From assembly GCA_937864425.1 (NCBI GenBank), contig CALMJL010000110.1, positions 1 to 36,933 of the forward strand: a stretch of 36,933 nucleotides of DNA. The letters are read 5' to 3'. The notes beneath the pieces were generated by a model. It saw only the letters and a program-made list of their open reading frames with translations. It was not told the DNA's origin and made no database searches. Positions 1 to 11,429 of the stretch are shown in pieces (the stretch's first letter is position 1; every line of letters begins with the position of its first letter). Both the position numbers and the translations under genes were made by a program. This DNA is from an uncultured Candidatus Planktophila sp. (lineage in GTDB: Bacteria; Actinomycetota; Actinomycetes; Nanopelagicales; Nanopelagicaceae).

Positions 1-2018
1 CTGAATTGCGTGAGGGAGATGAAGTCACAATTCTTGCCGAAGTCTTTAGCGCAGCAAGTAGGCGGCTGCATGCCCGAAAAGGCAACTTACTTGAAGTTGT
101 AGTGACAGATGGAACTGCAAAATTATCGCTCACTTTTTTTAATCAAGCCTGGCGCGAAAAAGATTTGAAGGTAGGTAGACAAGGTCTTTTTGCAGGCAAA
201 GTTGGAATTTTTAATGGCAAGAGACAACTCGCTCATCCGGATTATGAATTGATTCCCGATGGCAGTGATGTGGATTCGGCGGTGGCCGGATTTGCGGGGC
301 GTTATCTTCCTATGTATCCCGCCAGCAGCAAATTGCCTTCGTGGAAAATTGCTCAGTGCATTGAGCTAGCAATCGGAGCGCTCGATGATGTTCCTGATTA
401 CTTGCCGCAGTGGATCCTCGACAAATATGGATATCCCTCACTTCATCAAGCCCTCGTTCAACTTCATAATCCAGCAGATCTTGATTCTGCTGAAAAGTCA
501 CGACTTCGCCTTACCTTTGATGAAGCGCTGTTACTGCAACTACTTCTATTAAGCAGACGACGAGAATTAAAAGAGTTAGAAGCGATAGCGCGACCCATTA
601 AAACAGGTGGATTGCTGGAAGCTTTTGATAAGGCTCTTCCGTTTCAGTTAACACCAGGACAAGAGAAAGTTGCAGCAGAAATTAGTCGTGATTTGGCAGA
701 ACCGCATCCGATGCATCGACTTTTACAAGGTGAGGTGGGTTCTGGAAAAACTGTTGTAGCACTTCGTGCTGCACTGACGGTCGTAGATAACGGCGGCCAA
801 GCGGCGCTCTTGGCACCCACTGAAGTTCTTGCCGCACAACATCTACGCACTATTGAAAAATTACTGGGACCTTTAGCTGAAGGCGGAATGTTAGGCGGAC
901 AGGAAAGTGCTACTGGTGTCACACTCATTACCGGATCGCAAAGTGCGGCACAACGTAAAGCTGCACTTGCAAAAGCTGCGAATGGTGAAGCAGGAATAAT
1001 TGTTGGAACTCATGCGCTTTTGAGTGACAATGTTGAATTTAAGGATTTAGGTCTAATCATTGTTGACGAACAACATCGATTTGGCGTTGAACAACGTGAT
1101 GCGCTTCGCACAAAAGCTAAGCGGCCACCTCATCTTTTGGTCATGACTGCAACGCCAATTCCGCGCACAGTTGCCATGACTATCTTTGGAGATCTCGATG
1201 TTTCAACGCTGCGAGAACTTCCACTTGGGCGAGCACCTATCTCGACACATACAGTTCCAGTTCTTGAGAAACCAAATTATCTGGAACGAACCTGGCAGCG
1301 CATCAGAGAAGAAGTTGCTGCGGGCCATCAGGCATATGTTGTTGCACCGCGAATTTCTCCATCTCTTTCTGAAGATGCCGATATAGATTTCCTCATGGGT
1401 AACGAGGAATCGACAAGCGCATGCGTCGAAGAATTGGGACCGATGCTGCAGAGTGGCCCGCTGCAGGGATTACGCATAGCACCTCTGCACGGGCGGCTTA
1501 GCGCAGAAGAAAAAGATGCAACGATGCGTGCTTTTGCTCATCAAGAAATCGATGTTCTCGTTGCAACAACAGTTATCGAAGTTGGCGTGGATGTTCCCAA
1601 TGCAACGGTTATGGTCATCATGGATGCGGATCGCTTTGGAGTTTCTCAGTTGCATCAGCTGCGAGGACGTGTGGGTCGCGGTACTTCGCCTGGTTTATGT
1701 CTTTTGGTCACGCAGGCACCTGCTGATACTCCAGCTCGCGCCCGCTTAGATGCAGTTGCGGCAACCTTGGATGGATTTGAATTAGCACGCATTGATCTAG
1801 AGCAACGACGAGAAGGTGATGTGCTGGGCGCGCAACAATCTGGTTCTCGTTCCCATTTACGATTGCTTAAAGTTTTGCGGGATGAAGCAATGATTGAATC
1901 AGCACGAGCTGATGCCAATCTCGTGCTTGACCAAGGGATGAGTGAGTATTCAGCGCTTGCCCGAGAATTGGCGCGAGTTCAATCAGATGCGGCGGCAGAA
2001 TTTATCGACAAGGCGTAA
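1..2018 (+). CDS. recG: ATP-dependent DNA helicase RecG (5' partial, start lies outside the window)
   Basis: Long ORF to the TAA at 2018 with an OB/wedge-like N-terminal part and helicase motifs: LLQGEVGSGKT (Walker A), IIVDEQHRFG (DEQH), MTATPIPRT, HQLRGRVGRG. Followed by rsmD-coaD, the usual actinobacterial order. Confidence 0.96.
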   Translation, partial: ELREGDEVTILAEVFSAASRRLHARKGNLLEVVVTDGTAKLSLTFFNQAWREKDLKVGRQGLFAGKVGIFNGKRQLAHPDYELIPDGSDVDSAVAGFAGRYLPMYPASSKLPSWKIAQCIELAIGALDDVPDYLPQWILDKYGYPSLHQALVQLHNPADLDSAEKSRLRLTFDEALLLQLLLLSRRRELKELEAIARPIKTGGLLEAFDKALPFQLTPGQEKVAAEISRDLAEPHPMHRLLQGEVGSGKTVVALRAALTVVDNGGQAALLAPTEVLAAQHLRTIEKLLGPLAEGGMLGGQESATGVTLITGSQSAAQRKAALAKAANGEAGIIVGTHALLSDNVEFKDLGLIIVDEQHRFGVEQRDALRTKAKRPPHLLVMTATPIPRTVAMTIFGDLDVSTLRELPLGRAPISTHTVPVLEKPNYLERTWQRIREEVAAGHQAYVVAPRISPSLSEDADIDFLMGNEESTSACVEELGPMLQSGPLQGLRIAPLHGRLSAEEKDATMRAFAHQEIDVLVATTVIEVGVDVPNATVMVIMDADRFGVSQLHQLRGRVGRGTSPGLCLLVTQAPADTPARARLDAVAATLDGFELARIDLEQRREGDVLGAQQSGSRSHLRLLKVLRDEAMIESARADANLVLDQGMSEYSALARELARVQSDAAAEFIDKA

Positions 2019-2021
2019 TAG

Positions 2022-2609
2022 ATGAGAATCATTGCAGGGCTTGCAAAAGGAAGACCGATAGAAGCTGTTGCATCCGTAACACGTCCTACTTCAGATCGGG
2101 CACGTGAGGCACTCTTCTCAACATTGGCATCCGAGTTTGGTGATTTTGCAGGATTACGCATTCTTGATCTTTATGCAGGCACTGGAGCAATTGCGCTAGA
2201 AGCGCTTTCGCGCGGTGCTGATCTGGTGCATGCTGTAGAAAAAGATGAGAAGGCAGCCCGGGCTATCAATGAAAATTTTGATGCCATTAAGAGTGCACAA
2301 TTTCCCGGAACATTTCATCTCTATTCCATGTCTGCACATCGTTTTCTGCAAGATAAAGCAGCGCACCCTTATCACTTTATATATATCGACCCACCGTATG
2401 AAGTAGCAGATATAGATGTCATTGAGATTCTCATTCTGCTGCGCGATGGTGGATTTATTGACAAGCAAGGAATCGTTGGTATCGAGCGTAATAGTCGCGT
2501 CAAAGAAATCTCATGGCCAGAGGGTTTTACACAACTTCGAGAAAAAAATTATGGGCAAGCCACAATTTTCTACGGAATTCCTACGCTTACAGAGGGTACG
2601 GTTGGATAA
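2022..2609 (+). CDS. rsmD: 16S rRNA (guanine966-N2)-methyltransferase RsmD
   Basis: MRIIAGLAKGRPIEAV N-terminus, LDLYAGTGAIALEALSRGA SAM motif and YIDPPYE catalytic motif; 3 nt after recG. Confidence 0.93.
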   Translation: MRIIAGLAKGRPIEAVASVTRPTSDRAREALFSTLASEFGDFAGLRILDLYAGTGAIALEALSRGADLVHAVEKDEKAARAINENFDAIKSAQFPGTFHLYSMSAHRFLQDKAAHPYHFIYIDPPYEVADIDVIEILILLRDGGFIDKQGIVGIERNSRVKEISWPEGFTQLREKNYGQATIFYGIPTLTEGTVG

Positions 2610-2638
2610 GCCCTTCATTCATTGCTAGCGTTTGCACC

Positions 2639-3115
2639 ATGAAACGTGCGGTGTGCCCGGGCTCATTTGATCCCATCACTTTTGGGCATCTCGACATTAT
2701 TGAAAGAGCGAGCGGACAATTCGATGAAGTCATCGTGGCAGTCTTCGTGAATCGCAATAAATCAGGGCTCTTTTCAGTCGAAGAACGGATGAATCTCATC
2801 TCTGAAAATATAGAGAAGTTTCCCAATGTTCGAGTTGATACCGGCAGTGGATTGCTCGTTGAATACTGTAAGAAAAATGGAGTGCAGGCAATAGTTAAGG
2901 GCCTGCGAGCTGTCACAGATTTTGACTATGAATTGCAGATGGCACAGGTTCACATTCAAGCTTCAGGAGTTGAAACCATGTTTATGGCAACATCTCCAGC
3001 GCATTCATTTTTATCTTCATCGATTGTGAAGGAACTGGCTTACTATGGGGGAGATGTTTCTTCTATGGTGCCAGCAAATGTCAATGCTGCACTCAAAGCG
3101 AAGGCAGGAAAATAG
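2639..3115 (+). CDS. coaD: Pantetheine-phosphopantetheine adenylyltransferase (phosphopantetheine adenylyltransferase, CoaD)
   Basis: MKRAVCPGSFDPITFGHLDIIERA and the SSSIVKELAYYGGDVSSMVP C-terminal region. The ORF-track start (2513) is too early; ATG 2639 starts at the conserved N-terminus and has TAGCGT 7 nt upstream. Confidence 0.95.
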   Translation: MKRAVCPGSFDPITFGHLDIIERASGQFDEVIVAVFVNRNKSGLFSVEERMNLISENIEKFPNVRVDTGSGLLVEYCKKNGVQAIVKGLRAVTDFDYELQMAQVHIQASGVETMFMATSPAHSFLSSSIVKELAYYGGDVSSMVPANVNAALKAKAGK

Positions 3116-3117
3116 AA

Positions 3118-3606
3118 ATGACTATGGATTCGATTGAGAAACTCAATACTGCAATTGCTATTGTGGAAGAAGCGCGCGGAGTTCCACTCTCAGCTTCATG
3201 CGTAGTTCACCGGGGAGAGATGCTTGAACTTTTGGAAGATGCACGCTCTGTTTTGCCAGTAGATCTATCCAGCGCTGAAGATATTTTGGCAAAAAGGGAT
3301 CAGATTATTGAAGAGGGCCGAGCGAGCGCAGAAGCCATGATTGCAACTGCTCGAGAAGATGTAGCACGTATGGTTGAGCAAACTTCAATTGTGCAAGCAG
3401 CGCGCGATGAAGCAAAACGTATTCTTGATGATGCGCGTGATTTGGCAGAAGAAGAACGCCAAGAAGTAGAGGCGTATATTGATGGAAGACTTGCCACGCT
3501 GGAAGTAATTCTCAATAAAACGTTGGATGCAGTTGCTCGAGGGCGTGAAAGACTTGAAGGCGCCGATGATAAGGATGTTTTGAGTCAGCTCAACACAGAT
3601 AAGTAA
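3118..3606 (+). CDS. SepIVA/DivIVA-like coiled-coil cell-division protein
   Basis: Coiled-coil, acidic, Ala/Glu-rich 162-aa protein with a DivIVA-like architecture. Its position just upstream of DUF177-rpmF-rnc matches mycobacterial sepIVA (Rv2927c). Confidence 0.75.
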   Translation: MTMDSIEKLNTAIAIVEEARGVPLSASCVVHRGEMLELLEDARSVLPVDLSSAEDILAKRDQIIEEGRASAEAMIATAREDVARMVEQTSIVQAARDEAKRILDDARDLAEEERQEVEAYIDGRLATLEVILNKTLDAVARGRERLEGADDKDVLSQLNTDK

Positions 3607-3613
3607 TTTATCC

Positions 3614-4198
3614 ATGAAGAACCCATATCTGCTCAACACTCACGATCTTCCGCGCCGTGCAGGAGAGATGAAAGAGTATGAGCTAGATATCGAAGCGCCT
3701 GAGCGGGTTGGAGTACCGCTTATTGGGGTTGCTCAGGGTGACATCATTGAAGTTGATGCCCGGCTTGAATCTGTCACAGAAGGAGTTCTACTCAGCGCTG
3801 AAATCTATGCAGTTGCGCGCGGCGAATGTATTCGTTGTCTTGATCCCGTTGAGATGGAAGTAGAGCGCACAATTCAAGAGCTTTATCGTTACGAACCAAC
3901 TCATGACAAGAGCAAACGTAAGCACCGCGATGATGATGACATCGATTTGGAAGCTGAAGATGAATTGCAGATGGATGGTGACGTACTTAATTTAGAGATA
4001 CCGATTATCGATGCAATTATTTTGGCGCTTCCCATTAATCCACTTTGCGATGACGAGTGCCTTGGCCTCTGTCCCGATTGCGGCGAGAAATGGGAAACCT
4101 TGCCCGATGACCACACCCACGATGTGGTGGATCCCCGTTGGTCTGGCCTGAAATCTCTGCTGGATGGCCCTTCCGATTTTGGCAATCAGAGCAAATAA
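3614..4198 (+). CDS. YceD/DUF177 family protein
   Basis: CIRCLDPVEMEVERTIQELY and C-terminal CDDECLGLCPDCG cysteine motif; immediately upstream of rpmF, the conserved DUF177-rpmF pairing. Confidence 0.9.
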   Translation: MKNPYLLNTHDLPRRAGEMKEYELDIEAPERVGVPLIGVAQGDIIEVDARLESVTEGVLLSAEIYAVARGECIRCLDPVEMEVERTIQELYRYEPTHDKSKRKHRDDDDIDLEAEDELQMDGDVLNLEIPIIDAIILALPINPLCDDECLGLCPDCGEKWETLPDDHTHDVVDPRWSGLKSLLDGPSDFGNQSK

Positions 4199-4244
4199 GC
4201 GATACTTAGCGCATAGGTCCGCTGGGCCTTCAGGCAGTGTCAGG

Positions 4245-4271
4245 AAGTAGATTCTCGTAAGTAGATTCTCG
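4245..4271 (+). repeat. Tandem 13-bp direct repeat upstream of rpmF containing a -10-like TAGATT in each copy
   Basis: AAGTAGATTCTCGt AAGTAGATTCTCGa, 14-nt period. Confidence 0.75.
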
Positions 4272-4294
4272 ATAGCAGATTAAGGACGATTACC

Positions 4295-4468
4295 GTGCCA
4301 GTACCAAAGCGAAAGATGTCTCGTTCGAAGACTCGTTCACGTCGCAGCACATGGAAAACAACTGCGGCAGCAATCTCAACCTGCCCACAGTGCCAGCAGC
4401 CAAAGCTCAATCACGTAGCGTGCCCAACCTGTGGCACCTATAACCGTCGCCAAGTCCTCGAGGTCTAA
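4295..4468 (+). CDS. rpmF: 50S ribosomal protein bL32, zinc-ribbon (C+) form
   Basis: GTG start with AAGGACG upstream. Translation [57 protein letters not shown]. 57 aa, shorter than every ORF in the supplied track. Confidence 0.95.
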   Translation: MPVPKRKMSRSKTRSRRSTWKTTAAAISTCPQCQQPKLNHVACPTCGTYNRRQVLEV

Positions 4469-5150
4469 TCTGTACGACCAACTTCTGAAGCAACTAGGAG
4501 TTGAACTTTCTCCGCAACTGCTTGAGTTGGCTTTTACTCATCGCTCTTTTGCCTATGAAACGGGCATCACGACAACAAATGAGCGCCTGGAATTTCTCGG
4601 TGATGCAGTTCTCGGCCTTGTCGTCACTGAAGAGCTCTATCTTAAATATCCAGATCTTGATGAAAGTCGGCTCTCTCCGCTGCGTTCAGGCATCGTCAAT
4701 ATGCGTGCGCTCGCTGATATCGCGCGTTCCCTTGAATTAGGAAAATACATCCGCCTTGGCAAAGGTGAAGAGGTAACAAATGGCCGTGATAAAAATTCAC
4801 TGTTGGCAGATGCGTTAGAAGCGCTGATTGGCGCTATTTATTTAGAGCGTGGCTTTTCACAATCTGCCGAGGTAATTCGTGCGCTGATTAGAGAGACTCT
4901 CGATAGCGCCATGGCTAAGGGTGCAGGGTTAGATGGCAAGACAGCGCTTCAAGAATTGGTTGCAGCTATCGGCAAGGGAGTTCCTGAATACCAGATAACA
5001 GAAACTGGTCCAGATCACGATAAAAGTTTTACCGCATCTGCTCTTGTTGCTGGTGAAGTGATTGCAGAAGGTTCAGGAAAAAGTAAGCGTGAAGCAGAAC
5101 AATCTGCAGCGCGTGCAGCATTTGAAATACTCCACAACCGCAGCGAATAA
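4431..5150 (+). CDS. rnc: Ribonuclease III
   Basis: [21 protein letters not shown] signature and C-terminal dsRBD ([15 protein letters not shown]...[17 protein letters not shown]). Exact start uncertain; GTG 4431 would overlap rpmF. Confidence 0.94.
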   Translation: MAPITVAKSSRSNLYDQLLKQLGVELSPQLLELAFTHRSFAYETGITTTNERLEFLGDAVLGLVVTEELYLKYPDLDESRLSPLRSGIVNMRALADIARSLELGKYIRLGKGEEVTNGRDKNSLLADALEALIGAIYLERGFSQSAEVIRALIRETLDSAMAKGAGLDGKTALQELVAAIGKGVPEYQITETGPDHDKSFTASALVAGEVIAEGSGKSKREAEQSAARAAFEILHNRSE

Positions 5151-5218
5151 ACCCTCAAGTTCAACTTTATACGAGTCGCTTTTATACCAATCGTGGCTTG
5201 AAACGATAGGTTTGGCGC

Positions 5219-8200
5219 GTGTATTTGAAGTCGCTTACGCTCAAAGGATTTAAATCCTTTGCATCGGCAACCACGCTTCATCTCGAACCTGGAATCACCT
5301 GCGTTGTTGGACCTAACGGTTCTGGCAAATCAAATGTCGTGGATGCGCTCACCTGGGTCATGGGAGAGCAGGGCGCGAAATCTCTGCGCGGTGGAAAGAT
5401 GGAAGATGTCATCTTCGCCGGCACATCTGGACGCGCCCCGCTTGGTCGTGCTGAAGTTGCGGTCACGATTGATAACACCGATGGCGCACTTCCTATCGAT
5501 TACACCGAAGTTACTATCTCGCGCATCCTCTTTCGCAACGGGCAGAGTGAATATCAAATTAATGGTGAAGCTTCCCGATTATTAGATATTCAAGAGCTGC
5601 TCAGCGATTCAGGTATAGGTCGCGAGATGCACGTCATTGTTGGACAAGGGCAGCTTGATGCCATTCTGATGGCAACTCCCGAAGAACGACGTGGATTTAT
5701 CGAGGAAGCAGCGGGAGTTCTCAAGCATCGCAAGCGTAAAGAGAAAGCGATCCGCAAGTTAGATTCGATGCAGACCAATATGGCGCGCGTCAATGATTTA
5801 ACAGTCGAACTCCGGCGCCAACTTCGTCCGCTCGGTAAACAAGCAGAAGTTGCCAAGAAAGCTGCGACAATTCAAGCAGATTTGCGCGATGCAAAATTGC
5901 GACTCTTAGCGGATGATTACATCGCACTCACCAAGACGTTAGATGCTGAAGTTGCGGATGAAAATGCTTTACGCGAACGGCGCGCACAAGTTGAGAGCGA
6001 ACTCGAAAAAGTACGAAAGCGCGAGGAAGAGTTAGACGCAGAAGCAGCCTTTGAAAGCCCACTACTTCTCAGAGCACAAGAGAATTTCTACTCACTCAAT
6101 TCATTACGGGAAAAATTCCGTGGAACTCAATCGCTAGCCCAAGAACGCTCGCGTTTTCTTGCTGAAGAAGCTGAAGAAGCTCGCATTGCTGGCCGTGATC
6201 CACAATTGCTCGATGAAGAAGCTGCTGCGCTACGGCGTGAAGAAGCGCAATTACGTGACTCTGTTGCGCAAGCGCAGAACCAATTAGCTCATGCCAGCAG
6301 CGAACTTGCGCGAGCTGAATCTGCTCTTCAAGTAGAAGAAGACACAATCGCAGCAGCGTTACGTGCACTTGCTGATCAGCGAGAAGGAACTGCGCGCCAA
6401 GAAGGTCATATCAAATCTCTTGCGGCACGTCTTGATGCCATCAATGAAGAGATTGTGCGACTCTCGACTGCTCGCGAGCAAGCGCAACATCGTTTGGATA
6501 GTGCAAAAGGTGACTATGCCCAATTTGAATTAGAAATCGCAAACGCTGATTCAGGTGAAAAAGGACTTGATGCATCGTATGAAAGTGCAAAGAATTCACT
6601 CGAAGCCGCCAAGAAAACGCATACAGAACTCGTCGATGCAGAACGAGCTGCAGAACGAGAAAAAAATGCCGTCGAAGCAAAAATTGAAACTTTAAAACTC
6701 ACTGCGCAGCTCCATAGTGGAGCAGACGCGCTCCTCAATGATTCACGCGGCATCTCAATTAAGGGAAGCGTCGCATCATTGATAGAGATTGACCGCGGAT
6801 GGGAGAGCGCTGTTGCAGCTGCGCTCGGAAATCTAGCTGATGCAATTGTTGTCAGCGACGTTGATAGCGCAGTTACTGCTCTGCAGATTTTGCGAGATAA
6901 CAATCTTGGAAAAGCAGATGTGCTCATTTATCAAGGTTCCGCAGAAAGTACCGGTGCTCCCGCAGGTTTGAATTCCATACTCACTCACGTACGCTCTAGC
7001 CAGATTCCGAATCTACTTCAATCCCTGCTCGGTAAAGTCGTAACAGCATCAAGCCCGCAAGAAGCTGCGCAAATCGTGCGATCGCATAAAGATGTCACTG
7101 TTGTCACTCAGTCCGGTGACTTAGTATCTGCAGCACGGGCGCGTGGCGGAACTAGCAGCAGCAATTCTCTCATTGAAATTCAATCGCTATCAGATCAACT
7201 CCAAAAAACTTACGAAGAACTTTCTCACACGTGCGACAGACTCAAATTTGAGATTTCAACTGCAGCTAGCGCAGTCGCTACACAACAAGCCGAGTTTGAT
7301 GGTGCGCTAGGAAAGCTCAATGAATCAGATGCTCGCATTGCAGCGCTCACCGAACAGCTTGCAGTTTCGGGACAGAATATTAAATCAGCAACTGCAGAAG
7401 TCGAACGACTTACAGCAGCGATTACTGAAGCAAGCAGTGCGAAATCAAGAGATGAAAACGAACTTTCCATTGCATCAAATCAGATGCACCATGGTGGAGT
7501 AATTTCAGAACCAGATCACTCTCGTGCCAATGAATTACGAAACCAGGTATCAACGCTTCGTACGGCAGAGGTTGAGGCTCGACTTGCAGTTCGTACTTCA
7601 GAAGAGCGTGTTACTTCCATAGCAGCACGTGCACAAGCTCTCGAAGAATCTGCACAGGCAGAACGGGATGCATCTGAGCGTGCTGTCTCACGACGCGGTG
7701 CGCGCGCTCGTGGAGCCATCATTTCTCAATCAATTGCAGAAGCTGCGTATGAAGTACTTATTCATATTGAACGCACAATCGCCCAAGCTGCCACCGAACG
7801 TTCGCGTCTTGAGGCAAAGCGCGGTGATCGTGAAGGTGAGACATTGACCGTTCGAGCACGTAACCGTGAATTAACTGCAGAGTTAGAGCAGCTCACCTCG
7901 AGTGTTCATAGAGATGAAATTGCGCGAGCAGAACAACGCATGCGCGTTGAGGCACTTGAACTCAAGGCGGTAGAAGAACTTGGCATCGATATTCCAACGA
8001 TGATTAGCGAATATGGTCCAGATAAAGACGTTCCAACCTTTATAGAGACTGAAACTGGAGAAATTGTTGCTACTGAGTTGATCCCATATCGTCGTGATCA
8101 ACAAGAGAAGCGCTTAGCATCAGCTGAAAGATCCCTAACCCTACTTGGAAAAATTAACCCACTCGCGCTCGAAGAATTTAGCGCGCTGGAAGAACGATTA

Positions 8201-8752
8201 AAGTTCCTGGCTGAACAACTAGAAGATTTGAAGCGCACCAAGAAAGATTTGCTCGACATTATCAAGGAAGTTGATGACAGAGTTCAGCAAATCTTTATGG
8301 AGGCCTATGAAGATGTAGCTAAACATTTCAAAGATATTTTTGCCAGATTATTCCCTGGTGGCGATGGAAAACTAATCCTGACGAATCCAGATGATCTTCT
8401 CAATACTGGAGTTGATGTAGAAGCCCGTCCACCAGGAAAACGCATTAAAAGACTTTCACTGCTTTCTGGCGGAGAGAAATCTCTTACCGCAGTGGCCTTG
8501 CTCGTTGCCATATTTAAAGCACGCCCAAGTCCGTTCTATGTACTCGATGAAGTTGAAGCCGCCCTCGATGATGTCAACCTTGGACGCTTGCTGACAATTC
8601 TCGAAGAGTTACGTGAAAATTCTCAGCTCATCATCATTACTCACCAGAAGCGAACCATGGAAATCGCTGACGCGTTATACGGCGTCACGATGCGCGGTGA
8701 TGGTGTGACAGAAGTGATTTCGCAGCGATTGCGTGAAGTTGAAACAGCTTAA
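5219..8752 (+). CDS. smc: Chromosome segregation protein SMC
   Basis: 1177 aa; MYLKSLTLKGFKSFA...GPNGSGKSNVVDALTWVMGEQ N-terminus, central hinge, long coiled coils, C-terminal LSGGEKSLTAVALL and FYVLDEVEAALDD. GTG start. Confidence 0.97.
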   Translation: MYLKSLTLKGFKSFASATTLHLEPGITCVVGPNGSGKSNVVDALTWVMGEQGAKSLRGGKMEDVIFAGTSGRAPLGRAEVAVTIDNTDGALPIDYTEVTISRILFRNGQSEYQINGEASRLLDIQELLSDSGIGREMHVIVGQGQLDAILMATPEERRGFIEEAAGVLKHRKRKEKAIRKLDSMQTNMARVNDLTVELRRQLRPLGKQAEVAKKAATIQADLRDAKLRLLADDYIALTKTLDAEVADENALRERRAQVESELEKVRKREEELDAEAAFESPLLLRAQENFYSLNSLREKFRGTQSLAQERSRFLAEEAEEARIAGRDPQLLDEEAAALRREEAQLRDSVAQAQNQLAHASSELARAESALQVEEDTIAAALRALADQREGTARQEGHIKSLAARLDAINEEIVRLSTAREQAQHRLDSAKGDYAQFELEIANADSGEKGLDASYESAKNSLEAAKKTHTELVDAERAAEREKNAVEAKIETLKLTAQLHSGADALLNDSRGISIKGSVASLIEIDRGWESAVAAALGNLADAIVVSDVDSAVTALQILRDNNLGKADVLIYQGSAESTGAPAGLNSILTHVRSSQIPNLLQSLLGKVVTASSPQEAAQIVRSHKDVTVVTQSGDLVSAARARGGTSSSNSLIEIQSLSDQLQKTYEELSHTCDRLKFEISTAASAVATQQAEFDGALGKLNESDARIAALTEQLAVSGQNIKSATAEVERLTAAITEASSAKSRDENELSIASNQMHHGGVISEPDHSRANELRNQVSTLRTAEVEARLAVRTSEERVTSIAARAQALEESAQAERDASERAVSRRGARARGAIISQSIAEAAYEVLIHIERTIAQAATERSRLEAKRGDREGETLTVRARNRELTAELEQLTSSVHRDEIARAEQRMRVEALELKAVEELGIDIPTMISEYGPDKDVPTFIETETGEIVATELIPYRRDQQEKRLASAERSLTLLGKINPLALEEFSALEERLKFLAEQLEDLKRTKKDLLDIIKEVDDRVQQIFMEAYEDVAKHFKDIFARLFPGGDGKLILTNPDDLLNTGVDVEARPPGKRIKRLSLLSGGEKSLTAVALLVAIFKARPSPFYVLDEVEAALDDVNLGRLLTILEELRENSQLIIITHQKRTMEIADALYGVTMRGDGVTEVISQRLREVETA

Positions 8753-8765
8753 GTAGTCAGTAGAT

Positions 8766-9602
8766 ATGGGTTTTCTATCCCGCTTCATTGCGACTGTCCG
8801 CGGAACTTCGACAGCCTCATCGCTTGATTGGGCTGAGCTAGAGAAAGAACTTTTAGCCTCAGATCTTGGACCAGCTCTCGTTGCGCAATTACTCGAAACT
8901 GCCAAGAAAGAACGCGGTGATGATGCAGTTGCTGCGATTACAAGAATTTTAAATGAACAGCTATCCAGCAAGAGTCGCGAACTATCTCAAACAACTGCCA
9001 TGAGTGTTCTGTTAGTTGTCGGAGTTAATGGAACTGGTAAGACAACCTCAGTAGCCAAATTGGCAACTCACTTAACTTCTCGTGGAGAGAAAGTTGTACT
9101 CGGTGCTGCAGATACCTTTCGAGCTGCTGCTGTTGATCAACTTAAAACATGGGGAGAACGTTTACAGATTCCTGTTGTCAGCGGAAAAGAGAACGGCGAT
9201 CCAGCAGCCGTTGCGTTTGATGCGGCAAAAAGCGGAGCAGAGTTAGGTGCTCAACGAGTACTTATCGATACCGCGGGCAGATTGCACACAAAGAGTGATC
9301 TCATGGATGAACTTGGCAAAGTTAAGCGCGTGGTAGAAAAGGTTGCACCTGTTACTGAAGTTTTGCTGGTGATCGATGCAACGACTGGACAGAATGGACT
9401 TGCGCAAGCAAAGGTGTTTAGTGAGGCTGTTGCTGTAACTGGACTTATTTTGACGAAGTTAGATGGCAGTGCCCGCGGGGGAATCGCGTTAGCGGTGGAA
9501 CGTGAACTGGATATTCCCATCAAATTTGTTGGTACTGGTGAGGCCGCCCAAGACTTTGCTCCCTTCGACCCCACGAGCTACATCGCAGGCTTGCTCTCGT
9601 AG
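8766..9602 (+). CDS. ftsY: Signal recognition particle receptor FtsY (NG-domain only)
   Basis: VGVNGTGKTTSVAKLA, DTFRAAAVDQL, DTAGRLHTKSDLMDEL, TKLDGSARGG, FVGTGEAAQDFAPFDP; follows smc as in other actinobacteria. Confidence 0.95.
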   Translation: MGFLSRFIATVRGTSTASSLDWAELEKELLASDLGPALVAQLLETAKKERGDDAVAAITRILNEQLSSKSRELSQTTAMSVLLVVGVNGTGKTTSVAKLATHLTSRGEKVVLGAADTFRAAAVDQLKTWGERLQIPVVSGKENGDPAAVAFDAAKSGAELGAQRVLIDTAGRLHTKSDLMDELGKVKRVVEKVAPVTEVLLVIDATTGQNGLAQAKVFSEAVAVTGLILTKLDGSARGGIALAVERELDIPIKFVGTGEAAQDFAPFDPTSYIAGLLS

Positions 9603-9613
9603 CCTCATGTAAT

Positions 9614-9633
9614 GCCGCTGTAACAAAAGCGGC
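9614..9633 (+). terminator. Weak candidate hairpin downstream of ftsY
   Basis: GCCGCT-gtaacaaa-AGCGGC perfect 6-bp stem 12 nt after the ftsY stop; no real U-tract (ccaattt). Confidence 0.3.
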
Positions 9634-9772
9634 CAATTTGTGACGCGGCCTTAACCTTCTGCGCGCTCAGATGTAACTCCAGGCGGGCACATTTCACCCA
9701 TCGCATCGGTGATGCGGCTCAATGACGAGTTGGCAATCTTTCACGGGCTAGAACAGCTCTAAGGGGAAAATA

Positions 9773-11412
<1,640 letters not shown>

Positions 11413-11429
11413 AAACTAGGATTGGCGCT

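Noticed and set aside
6514-6927. 137-aa antisense ORF inside smc
   Set aside because: Antisense of the coiled-coil/hinge coding region; low-complexity Ser/Ala composition.
9620-9677. Two GTAAC motifs (9620, 9673) as a full GlnR tandem site
   Set aside because: Spacing and partner half-sites do not fit the GTnAC-N6-GAAAC repeat; only GTGAC-N6-TTAAC was kept as weak.
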